A stretch of DNA of 32,314 nucleotides from Flavobacteriales bacterium (lineage in GTDB: Bacteria > Bacteroidota > Bacteroidia > Flavobacteriales_D > CAJJDF01). A program made the translations under genes and the position numbers. Positions 1 through 7,695 of this stretch are shown piece after piece. The stretch is from NCBI GenBank assembly GCA_020630395.1, contig JAHDBM010000001.1:99141-131454 (forward strand), written 5' to 3'. A model generated the notes under the pieces. The model was not told the DNA's origin. It saw only the letters and a program-made list of their open reading frames with translations, and searched no databases. Within the stretch, counting starts at the first letter, position 1. The number at the start of each line of letters is the position of its first letter.

Positions 1-1306
1 AACTTACCAGTGCAGCAATAACACTGTTAACATATACATCTGTTCGAGTAACATCACCTTTACCATCACCCAAAAAAGGGAAATTTTCTGGATTATTATA
101 ACCCGGGTATGCTAGCATATGAACGAGTTTCCCGTCAGTATTTCTAGTTGCAACTTCTTGTCCCGGTATATAAATTAATGATTTATCATCTCTATTTTGC
201 GTTTTAATATCTTGCAAAATTCTATTCCAATTATTTTGAATGGTTGTACCATAATTATCAATATCACTTGTATGATCGGTTGTTGTAATCCAATCTAATC
301 CTATTAGTTGTCCGGCTTTTTTTGTTGCACATAATGGAAGACCCGTTTCTGCATCATTTTGGGTGTAAACCGAGTGTAAGTGAGTATCTCCTCTATACCA
401 GCCCTCTTGTTTTGGAACTGATTCATTAGATCTAAATACTCTAAAACGGTAGGTTCTATCTGGCTTTCCAGATAGTGCCATTTCTACCTCAACATCAATA
501 TTGTTGGTATAGCCTACCAAACTTGATGGTGGAATATTAAACGTAATGTATGCGAATTTTTTATCCAATTTAAAATCACCTGCACCATTATCATCAAAAT
601 CAATTGTATGAGTGGAAGACTTAGAAAAAGCAGCATAATCAAAATATTGTATCCCCAAACCAGGATCATTACTAGATCCACATGAAAATAAATCATCATA
701 AGTCACATCAGAAAGGCTATTATATGTTAAAGCACTTCCAAAAGACGTTACCCCTGCATTTTTTAAACGAATATCAATCCAATCTAACGTTACACTGCCT
801 AAAACACCATCTGCATCATGAACAAAAATATGTACTGGTAATCCTTGTAAATTACTATCCTTATCCAACATATTCATTCGATAAGGAATATCTGCTATAA
901 CCTCATAACCTAATTCATTCTTTTGTCTATTATTATGCCCCTCTGGTATTGGAGAATCGTACCCTCCCCAATCATGTTGCTCTCCAAAAATTTCTGTTAT
1001 TTCTATCTGAAAAAAGTCAGTTAAATGATTAAACTTATCCTTGTAAATTTTAAAGGATGTTTTAGTGAATTTATCTTCTAGGTTTAATGATTTAATTTTT
1101 TTCCATTTAGTTTGCTCGCCATTGATTAACAACTCTAGTCTTACATTTTCTATTGGAGCCAATTTCACATTTTCTAGTTCAAAAGAAATAGTGTAATATG
1201 ATTCACTTTCTACAACCTCAACATTATTAATTTTTAACACATCACTCTCGTGAGCAAAAACACTGATTGAGCATAACAAACAGATAAAAAGAACTAAATG
1301 CTTCAT
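1..1306 (-). CDS. PHP-domain metallohydrolase, CehA/McbA-like, exported (C-terminus beyond left edge)
   Basis: This gene starts at the ATG at 1306 and reads leftward without a stop to the window edge, giving at least 435 residues. Residues 1-18 form a signal peptide ending in SVFA. Residues of about 20-295 look like an all-beta region that I cannot assign to a family. A PHP phosphoesterase motif follows: the GDTHLHS block puts the metal-binding pair at H309 and H311, and a second motif, TTDHTSD, lies around D344-H345. Signal peptide plus this HxH motif plus TDH fits the CehA/McbA group of PHP metallohydrolases, which cleave phosphate or carbamate esters. The substrate cannot be told, and the later PHP ligands and any C-terminal sorting domain are outside the window. 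It is divergent from the plug-domain gene, with a 161-bp gap. The family call is good; the specific activity is unknown. Confidence 0.85.
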   Translation of the reverse strand, partial: MKHLVLFICLLCSISVFAHESDVLKINNVEVVESESYYTISFELENVKLAPIENVRLELLINGEQTKWKKIKSLNLEDKFTKTSFKIYKDKFNHLTDFFQIEITEIFGEQHDWGGYDSPIPEGHNNRQKNELGYEVIADIPYRMNMLDKDSNLQGLPVHIFVHDADGVLGSVTLDWIDIRLKNAGVTSFGSALTYNSLSDVTYDDLFSCGSSNDPGLGIQYFDYAAFSKSSTHTIDFDDNGAGDFKLDKKFAYITFNIPPSSLVGYTNNIDVEVEMALSGKPDRTYRFRVFRSNESVPKQEGWYRGDTHLHSVYTQNDAETGLPLCATKKAGQLIGLDWITTTDHTSDIDNYGTTIQNNWNRILQDIKTQNRDDKSLIYIPGQEVATRNTDGKLVHMLAYPGYNNPENFPFLGDGKGDVTRTDVYVNSVIAALVS

Positions 1307-1467
1307 TAATTTGTGGTATTTTAACTATTTAATCCTCTAAAATACGTTCTTTTTACCAAAATTGACATTTTATCTATTTCTTTTATGGAATATTACAATG
1401 AAAGACATCTTATTTATTGAAATGCTAGCATAGATAAAATTTATATCAATTTAAAAAACAATAAATA

Positions 1468-2259
1468 ATGAAAAAACTAATAACAATACTGGGTGTCTTT
1501 ATGATATTCCCTTTTATTAATTTTTCTCAAGGAACTGGAGAAATTAAAGGTGTAATAATGGACTACGAAAAAAACGAAACCATAATTGGAGCAAGTGTGT
1601 GGGTTAGATATGCTGGAAATAAAATTGGAGAATCTACTGATATTAATGGTAAATATACTATAAAACCTTTGGAGGCTGGATCTTACAACCTTGAAGTTTC
1701 TTTCATAGGTAAAGAAACAAGAAGAATTCTTGGGGTTACAGTAAAATCAGATAAAATTCGATTTATGGATACCATTTTCTTAAAAGACAGTTCTATTATG
1801 ATTGGTGGTGAAGAAGGTGGTGTGGTTATTGAAGGTTTTAGAGGTGATGAATTAATTGAGCCTGGTGAAGCAGGGAAAGTAACATTAGATGAGACTAGAA
1901 TAAGTGAGATTGCTGGAGCAGGAAGAGGCAATAATACTTTATTAGAATTAGCAAGTGATGGAGCTGTTAAAACAAGTGCAGACGGAAGCGAAATCTTTTT
2001 TAAAGGATCTAGAAGTGGAGCTTTTGTTACTTTTTTAGACGGGGTAAAACTTAGAGGAAATGCACCAATGGTGCCTGCTTCCGCACTAAAAAACTACACG
2101 GTTTATACAGGAGGGCTACCTGCTAAATATGGAGATACTATGGGAGGGGTTGTTGTGATAGAAACAAAAAATTTCTTTGATTTGTATAACCAAAGAGTTG
2201 CCCAAATGGGTATCACTTACGATACTGATGAACCAGAAGAAGAAGAAACAACTGATTGA
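1468..2259 (+). CDS. Exported carboxypeptidase-regulatory plus TonB-plug domain protein without a beta-barrel
   Basis: The 263-residue product has a signal peptide (about residues 1-20, ending NFSQG). A carboxypeptidase-like regulatory domain follows at about 23-105, with the typical G-V-I-M-D start, GKYTI and GSYNLEVSFIG segments. Residues of about 145-243 match a TonB-dependent receptor plug: LLELASDGAV, FKGSRSGAFVTFLDGVKL, YTGGLPAKYGDTMGG and a VVVIETKN end. A normal receptor continues with a 22-strand barrel of 500 or more residues. Here the protein ends in an acidic tail (DEPEEEETTD), and its stop overlaps the start of the sigma-factor gene, so the short form looks intended rather than truncated. 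I see no TonB box. By context it may sense or relay a periplasmic signal to the sigma factor; that role is inference. Confidence 0.85.
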   Translation: MKKLITILGVFMIFPFINFSQGTGEIKGVIMDYEKNETIIGASVWVRYAGNKIGESTDINGKYTIKPLEAGSYNLEVSFIGKETRRILGVTVKSDKIRFMDTIFLKDSSIMIGGEEGGVVIEGFRGDELIEPGEAGKVTLDETRISEIAGAGRGNNTLLELASDGAVKTSADGSEIFFKGSRSGAFVTFLDGVKLRGNAPMVPASALKNYTVYTGGLPAKYGDTMGGVVVIETKNFFDLYNQRVAQMGITYDTDEPEEEETTD

Positions 2260-2822
2260 TACAAAAAAACAACATATCATCCTTATCTGACGAAGAACTG
2301 ATCATTCGCTACAAAAAAAGCAATAATCAAGAAATTATAGGTGAGCTTTATACAAGATATTCGCATCTAGTGTATGGTGTGTGTTTAAAATATTTAAAAA
2401 ATGTGCCTGAAGCGAAAGACACGCTTATGCATGTGTTCGAAAAGCTAATTGTTGGGCTTAAAAAATATGACATAAGTTTTTTTAAATCTTGGTTATATCA
2501 ATTAGCAAAAAATGAGTGTTTAATGAAGCTACGAAAAAAGAGTAAAACTCATTTTCAAGAAATTGAACAATACGATTGGGAAGACAACACCCAAGATGAA
2601 ATAAAAGAAAAAGAAGAAAAAGAGGAAGAGTTACAATTACTGGAAAAAGCCATTGATAAATTAAATGATAAACAAAAGGTTTGTATCGAGCTATTTTATT
2701 TAAAGAAAATGTCTTACCAAGAGGTTGTAAATCAAACAAACTTCACTTTAAAAGAAGTTAAAAGTGCCATACAAAACGGAAAAAGAAAACTAAAAATAAT
2801 AATGGAAGAGTTATCTGTTTAG
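2256..2822 (+). CDS. ECF-type RNA polymerase sigma factor
   Basis: This 188-residue protein has the layout of an extracytoplasmic-function sigma factor. Region 2 lies at about residues 24-95 (LYTRYSHLVYGVCLKYL, then FKSWLYQLAKNECLMKLRK). A charged linker (KEKEEKEEE) follows, then region 4 helix-turn-helix at about 128-183 (LNDKQKVCIELFYLKKMSYQEV...TLKEVKSAIQNGKRKLK). The only reasonable start is TTG at 2256, which overlaps the TGA stop of the plug-domain gene in the sequence TTGA; no ATG lies before region 2. This suggests translational coupling and one transcript. ECF sigma factors direct polymerase to a small regulon and are usually held by a membrane anti-sigma factor. The next gene, 15 bp downstream, is the candidate partner. 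Confidence 0.9.
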   Translation: MIQKNNISSLSDEELIIRYKKSNNQEIIGELYTRYSHLVYGVCLKYLKNVPEAKDTLMHVFEKLIVGLKKYDISFFKSWLYQLAKNECLMKLRKKSKTHFQEIEQYDWEDNTQDEIKEKEEKEEELQLLEKAIDKLNDKQKVCIELFYLKKMSYQEVVNQTNFTLKEVKSAIQNGKRKLKIIMEELSV

Positions 2823-2837
2823 GCAAAGAAGAAAGAA

Positions 2838-3896
2838 ATGAATTATTCTAATAAAAAAATAACAAGCAAAGATGAGCTTGCTAATTATCTTAATAAAACA
2901 GGAGGTAATGAAGCAAATCATACGCTAGAAAAAAAGGCGTTAAACGATCCTTTTTTAGCTGATGCTCTTGATGGTTTTGAAGAATTTCCGGGTGCTATTC
3001 ACGATATTCCACAATGGAATAGCAATAAGACTACTGGTAAGCAAGTCAAATGGAAATGGATATTAAGCAGCACCCTTATATTGGCAATCCTTATTGGTGG
3101 TTTATATTGGATGTCAATAGATAATACTAACCATAAAGAAACTGGCGTTTTTCTTGCAAAAAACACTTACTCCTTAGCTGAATACACTACAACTAAAACG
3201 CCCTATAAAAATCCAACAATAGAAACATCTAATACTAATACCGTTTTTAATGAGGTAACCATTAAAAAAAATGATCTTTTAAAAGAGCAAACAATGCCAT
3301 TGGTTAGAGAAGTATTTAATTTAGAAACATATCAAGCTGAGCCTGAAATACATCAACAAGAAACAAACTACAACATAGCCGAAGTAAAAATAAAAACGAT
3401 TGCTTATTATAACTTTTTAGCTGTAGATTATTCAGTGATTTATGTAGATAAAAAAACATTTGAGGAAATTGACCTTGGTACTCCCGCCAATCAATCGGAT
3501 GCTATTTCTTTTGGATTAAGTGATAGTGAAAGGATTTCTAACACAGTACAATATACGTACAAAGAATATCTAAAAAGCAGTTTAAAACACCTCAGTAAGA
3601 AGAATTACAAAAATGCAATAGCAAATTTTAAAACCATTTTGGATCATTACCCTCAAGATGTAAATGCCCAATTTTATATTGGGTTTGCCTACTATAATCT
3701 TGACAAACATGATAAAGCAATCCCTTATTTTGAAGATGCCATTCATAATAGCTTCAATTTTTTCTATGAAGATGCTCAATGGTATAAAGCTCTTAGTTTA
3801 ACTGAAGAAGGTCAGTTTATAAAGGCAAATGAACTTTATCGTAAAATTGTAAAAGAAAAAGGATTTTATGCTAAGCAAGCTAAACGTAAGTTATAG
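2838..3896 (+). CDS. Single-pass membrane TPR protein, candidate anti-sigma partner
   Basis: This is a 352-residue protein with a cytoplasmic N-terminal stretch, one membrane helix at about residues 74-94 (WILSSTLILAILIGGLYWM) and a long periplasmic part. Residues 31-46 (EKKALNDPFLADALDG) match a short motif that I associate with Bacteroidota membrane proteins encoded next to ECF sigma factors, often ahead of a TonB-like or CarboxypepD-reg domain. The region at about 245-350 contains TPR-like helical repeats (YKEYLKSSLKHLSKKNYKNA, AQFYIGFAYYNLDKHDKAIP). No FecR or zinc anti-sigma domain is visible. Its place 15 bp after the sigma gene and its topology suggest that the N-terminus binds the sigma factor while the TPR part senses or docks in the periplasm. 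That is inference from context. Confidence 0.75.
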   Translation: MNYSNKKITSKDELANYLNKTGGNEANHTLEKKALNDPFLADALDGFEEFPGAIHDIPQWNSNKTTGKQVKWKWILSSTLILAILIGGLYWMSIDNTNHKETGVFLAKNTYSLAEYTTTKTPYKNPTIETSNTNTVFNEVTIKKNDLLKEQTMPLVREVFNLETYQAEPEIHQQETNYNIAEVKIKTIAYYNFLAVDYSVIYVDKKTFEEIDLGTPANQSDAISFGLSDSERISNTVQYTYKEYLKSSLKHLSKKNYKNAIANFKTILDHYPQDVNAQFYIGFAYYNLDKHDKAIPYFEDAIHNSFNFFYEDAQWYKALSLTEEGQFIKANELYRKIVKEKGFYAKQAKRKL

Positions 3897-4000
3897 CCTT
3901 AAAGTGTTTTAGCTTTTATACTTCTCACTTTTAAATATTAATAATATTAGATTATTGATATTGTAAAAAAATATTTAGTGTTTTGATTTTCAACATTTTA

Positions 4001-4008
4001 TATGTTTG
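4001..4008 (+). promoter_or_regulatory. Candidate sigma-A promoter -7 element for the envelope operon
   Basis: TATGTTTG is an exact match to the Bacteroidota -7 consensus TAnnTTTG, inside the 234-bp gap before the nucleotidyltransferase gene. The -33 element is weak: GTG lies 20 bp upstream at 3978-3980, or TTG 15 bp upstream. It would give a leader of about 115 nt. A second, poorer candidate (TATCTTAG, 4088-4095) lies closer to the gene. Confidence 0.4.
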
Positions 4009-4130
4009 CATTTTTGTTTTATTAAAAACTACAACCTCACTAAAACATTAATTGTTCATTCTACTTACTTGTTTCCCACGAAACTCTTATCTTAGCTTAC
4101 TTGTAACCGAATAAATTCTCGATACACATT

Positions 4131-5132
4131 ATGAAGATAATTGTACCAATGGCAGGGAGAGGCTCTAGATTAAGACCTCACACGCTTACTATACCTAAAC
4201 CACTAATGCCAGTTGCTGGAAAACCAATTGTACAAAGTTTAGTAGAAGACATTACTAAAGTTTGTGCTGAACCAGTTGAAGAAATAGCATTCATTATTGG
4301 AGATTTTGGAACTGATGTTGAAAATCAACTAAAAGAAATAGCCGCTAGTTTAGGTGCCAAAGGAAGCATTTATCATCAAGAAGAAGCGTTAGGTACTGCA
4401 CACGCCATTTTATGTGCTAAAGAATCATTAAACGGTAATGTTGTAGTTGCATTTGCCGACACTTTATTTCGAGCTGATTTTACTATAAATGCTAATGATG
4501 ATGGTATTATTTGGGTGAAGCAAATTGATGATCCAAGCGCATTTGGAGTGGTTAAATTAGACAATGAAGGTGTTATTACCGATTTTGTTGAAAAACCAAC
4601 TACTTACGTATCTGACTTAGCTATTATAGGTATATATTATTTTAAAGACGGAGAACAGTTAAAAGGAGAACTTCAATACTTAATTGATAATGATATTAAA
4701 GAAAAGGGCGAATATCAACTCACTAATGCGCTAGAGAACTTAAAGCAAAAAGGAGCTAAGTTTAAAACAGGAGAAGTAAATGAATGGATGGACTGTGGAA
4801 ACAAAAATGTGACTGTACAAACCAATCAAAAGGTACTTAGTTTCCAAAAAGAAAATACGATTGGTAATAATTTAACTCAAGAAAATAGCATTATTATTCC
4901 TCCATGTTTTATTGGCGATAATGTTGTGTTAAAAAATACTATAATTGGACCATATGTTTCAATCGGAGACAATTCTACTGTACAAGGTTCCGTTATTGAA
5001 AATAGTATTATCCAAAAAGACACTGTTATTGAACATGCCAATGTCACAAATTCTATGATTGGGAACAAAGTAAACTACCAGGGGAAACAAAAAGATTTAA
5101 GCATAGGAGATTACACTGAAATAGTTGAATAA
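4131..5132 (+). CDS. Sugar-phosphate nucleotidyltransferase with left-handed beta-helix tail
   Basis: The 333-residue enzyme opens with the NTP-binding signature of sugar pyrophosphorylases: G9-R-G-S-R-L-R-P16 and P22-K-P24. The DTLF segment near residue 110 is the expected metal/nucleotide site, and the EKP motif follows later. The last 80 or so residues (about 250-320) contain isoleucine/valine hexapeptide-like steps (IIPPCFIGDNVVLKNTIIGP) typical of a left-handed beta-helix. It should join an NTP to a sugar-1-phosphate to make an NDP-sugar for surface glycans; the sugar cannot be read from sequence (glucose or mannose are usual). The stop abuts the ATG of the TPR lipoprotein with no gap, so it heads an operon with three envelope genes. 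Confidence 0.9.
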   Translation: MKIIVPMAGRGSRLRPHTLTIPKPLMPVAGKPIVQSLVEDITKVCAEPVEEIAFIIGDFGTDVENQLKEIAASLGAKGSIYHQEEALGTAHAILCAKESLNGNVVVAFADTLFRADFTINANDDGIIWVKQIDDPSAFGVVKLDNEGVITDFVEKPTTYVSDLAIIGIYYFKDGEQLKGELQYLIDNDIKEKGEYQLTNALENLKQKGAKFKTGEVNEWMDCGNKNVTVQTNQKVLSFQKENTIGNNLTQENSIIIPPCFIGDNVVLKNTIIGPYVSIGDNSTVQGSVIENSIIQKDTVIEHANVTNSMIGNKVNYQGKQKDLSIGDYTEIVE

Positions 5133-6875
5133 ATGAAACATCTTACGCTCCTTCTCTCAATCATATTGTTGCTTTCTGCTTGTAAAGCTAAAAAGCCAAC
5201 TGCTAACGTTATTAATGAAAAAACAACTAATAACACAAATGAGTTTAGCTCACAAAAGGAAGAAGTTGCGTTTAAAAACTTATTTTTTGAAGCACTGAGA
5301 CAAAAATCCCTTGGCAATACTGAAGATGCTATCGAAAGCTTCGAAAAAGTTTTAGAAAAACAACCCAATAATGATGCAGCATATTTCGAAATGTCAAAAA
5401 TATATAGTGAAGACGGAAACTTTCTATTTGCATTAGAAAAAGCTGAAAAAGCAGCTAGTTTAAATAACCAAAATAAATGGTACTTGTTGCAATTAGCTCG
5501 CATGCAAAAAAGGAACTTAAAATATGATGAATCTTTAAAAACATATGAAAAATTAACTGAGTTAGACCCAAAAAACTTAGATTTTCTTATTGGTTTATCC
5601 GAAGGATATATGGCTAGCAATCAATTAGAAAAAGCAGCCAATACGCTAACCAAAATTGAAGCAATTGTTGGTCAAAATGACGAACTTTCTCAACAAAAAC
5701 AAATGCTTTATTTAAAGGCTGGAAAAAAAGATAAAGCAATTGAAGAAATAGAAAAACTGTTAGCTAAAAGTCCTAACGAACCTAAATACATTAGCATGCT
5801 TGCGCAATTATATGAGGAAATGGGAGAGAAAGAAAAAGCAGTGGTTCAATATAAAAAAATGCTCGATTTAAATGATAAGGATGGCATGGCAAGTTTATCA
5901 CTTGCAAGGCATTACAAGAATAATAATGCTCCAGAAAAAATTCATCCACTAATGAAAACCGTTTTTGCAGATGAAAAATTGTCTCCTAGCCTCAAGTTAA
6001 CTATTGCATTAGATTATATTGAAGAATCTATAACCAATCCAACCATTAAAACAGAAACAGAGGAGTTAATCGATATTATGAAAGAAACTCATCCAAACAA
6101 TGTTAAATCCTATGTTTCGGCTGGTGATTTTCATATACAACATGGGCAACTTAAAAAAGCAAGAGATAATTATATAAAAGCTTCTGAAATTGACAACAAT
6201 TCCTATCCTATATGGATACAACTGCTTACTATTGATTTAGAAACCAAAAACAATCAACATTTATATGATGATAGTAAAAAAGCCTTAGAATTATTTCCAA
6301 CACAACCTATGTTTTATCTATACAATGGAATGGCTGCTAACTTATTAAAAAAGCATAAAGAAGCAACCGAAACCTTAACTGCCGGAAAAGACTTAGTAAT
6401 TGACAATAAAGATTTAAGTGCCGATTTTTATCGAAATTTAGGAGAAGCTCACCATGAATTAAAAGAATATAAAGAAGCAGATAAAGCTTTTGAAAATTCA
6501 CTTGCCATAAACCCTAATCAACCATATTTATTAAATAATTACAGTTATTATTTATCTGTAAGAAAAGAAAACCTAACTCGAGCAGCAGAAATGGCTAAAA
6601 AAGCCAACAACTTAGTAGAAGGTAATCCTTCATTTGAAGACACATATGGTTGGGTATTATTTCAACAAGGAAAATACAAAGAAGCCAAAATCTGGATTAA
6701 AAAAGCATTAGATGATGATGGTAATAGTGGTGTTATTTTGGAACATTATGGAGATGTTCTATTTAAATTAAATGAAACTGAAGAAGCTTTAAAATACTGG
6801 GAAAAAGCAAAATCTAAAGATGGGTACACAGATAAGCTTAATGAAAAAATAAGAACTAAAAAGTATGTCGAGTAA
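5133..6875 (+). CDS. TPR-repeat lipoprotein
   Basis: The 580-residue product starts with a lipoprotein signal (LLLSAC, lipidated Cys17, then KAKKP). The rest, about residues 45-570, is helical TPR repeats in two groups. Clear examples are ALRQKSLGNTEDAIESFEKV near 50, YEKLTELDPKNLDFLIGLSE, and the C-terminal YGWVLFQQGKYKEAKIWIKK and YGDVLFKLNETEEALKYWEK. No enzymatic domain is visible, so it is probably a scaffold for an envelope complex. It begins immediately after the nucleotidyltransferase stop and overlaps the DUF4292 gene by 11 bp. This neighbour order is, as far as I know, widespread in flavobacteria, which hints at a joint envelope role that has not been worked out. Confidence 0.88.
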   Translation: MKHLTLLLSIILLLSACKAKKPTANVINEKTTNNTNEFSSQKEEVAFKNLFFEALRQKSLGNTEDAIESFEKVLEKQPNNDAAYFEMSKIYSEDGNFLFALEKAEKAASLNNQNKWYLLQLARMQKRNLKYDESLKTYEKLTELDPKNLDFLIGLSEGYMASNQLEKAANTLTKIEAIVGQNDELSQQKQMLYLKAGKKDKAIEEIEKLLAKSPNEPKYISMLAQLYEEMGEKEKAVVQYKKMLDLNDKDGMASLSLARHYKNNNAPEKIHPLMKTVFADEKLSPSLKLTIALDYIEESITNPTIKTETEELIDIMKETHPNNVKSYVSAGDFHIQHGQLKKARDNYIKASEIDNNSYPIWIQLLTIDLETKNNQHLYDDSKKALELFPTQPMFYLYNGMAANLLKKHKEATETLTAGKDLVIDNKDLSADFYRNLGEAHHELKEYKEADKAFENSLAINPNQPYLLNNYSYYLSVRKENLTRAAEMAKKANNLVEGNPSFEDTYGWVLFQQGKYKEAKIWIKKALDDDGNSGVILEHYGDVLFKLNETEEALKYWEKAKSKDGYTDKLNEKIRTKKYVE

Positions 6876-7695
6876 TACATTATTTTACATGTTTATCATA
6901 CTTTCAGCTGTTATTTTGGGCAGTTGTAAATCAAAAAAAGCGCTTATAAAAGAGCTAGAGGCTCTTGATATTCAAGCCAAAACCAAAGCATCTGAAATAA
7001 TTCCAAAAATTAAAGCTGCTGATTTTGATTTTGAGTGGATTAGCGCAAAAATTAAAACGAAATACAAAACATCTGGTGGTGATGGACAATCTTTTACTAC
7101 CTACCTAAAAATAAGAAAAGACAGCATAATTTGGGCAACCATTACTTATCTCAATATTCCCGTAATGACATCTATTATTACACCCGACTCGGTTAAAGTG
7201 CTTAATAAAAAAGATAAAAAATATTTTTTAGGGTCTATCGATTATGTCACGGATGTTTTTAAAGTCCCTATTGATTATTACCAAATTCAAAATCTATTAG
7301 TTGGCAATCCTATTTCATTAGATACAACTGAAGACCATTATTTAGTTGATATTGATGATGACATTTACCTAAGTTCACTAAAACAAAGTGAATTAGCCCC
7401 CATTTTAAAAGGTGAAAAAATACATTTTGGTTGGGTATATCGTTACTGGATAAATGAACTATTTAAAACAGGAAAAACGATTTTAGACAATCCAGGTAGA
7501 GGAAATAGTCTAGAAATTACCCAAACCGATTATAATAAAAAGAACGGAATGCTATTCCCAAACAAAACAAGAGCCTCTTTTGTTTCACAGAAAGACTCAA
7601 TCGATATTCGAATAAATTACAACAAAGTTAAAGTTGATGTGCCACAAACATTAAAGTTTAGTATTCCTTCTAGATACACTCCTTATGAAGAATAA
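6865..7695 (+). CDS. DUF4292 family lipoprotein
   Basis: This is a 276-residue lipoprotein with lipobox LGSC (Cys21) followed by KSKK. The body matches my recollection of DUF4292: a FDFEWISAKIKTKYK strand, then LKIRKDSIIWATIT, VMTSIITPDSVKVLNK, and a C-terminal KVDVPQTLKFSIPSRYTPYEE. The pattern of amphipathic strands resembles LolA/LolB-like half-barrels that carry lipoproteins or lipids, but that relation is from family knowledge and is not proved here. It overlaps the TPR lipoprotein by 11 bp and the EnvC-like gene by 11 bp, so the three are very probably co-translated. Confidence 0.85.
   Translation: MSSNTLFYMFIILSAVILGSCKSKKALIKELEALDIQAKTKASEIIPKIKAADFDFEWISAKIKTKYKTSGGDGQSFTTYLKIRKDSIIWATITYLNIPVMTSIITPDSVKVLNKKDKKYFLGSIDYVTDVFKVPIDYYQIQNLLVGNPISLDTTEDHYLVDIDDDIYLSSLKQSELAPILKGEKIHFGWVYRYWINELFKTGKTILDNPGRGNSLEITQTDYNKKNGMLFPNKTRASFVSQKDSIDIRINYNKVKVDVPQTLKFSIPSRYTPYEE

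Noticed and set aside
514-900. Two short open frames of 61 and 72 residues at 514-699 (minus) and 682-900 (plus)
   Set aside because: They lie inside the PHP metallohydrolase gene in other frames, and their leucine/histidine-rich products have no credible start context.
1468-2259. Pseudogene of a TonB-dependent receptor
   Set aside because: The frame ends in a tidy acidic tail that overlaps the next gene, and no barrel-like sequence follows in any frame.
3897-4130. Terminator after the TPR membrane protein
   Set aside because: The best stem (AAAGTG with CACTTT) has only six pairs and a 19-base loop, too weak to call.
5111-5620. A 169-residue minus-strand frame opposite the TPR lipoprotein
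   Set aside because: It is antisense to a clear lipoprotein gene; the Phe/Ser/Lys-rich product is a mirror of its Lys/Glu codons.
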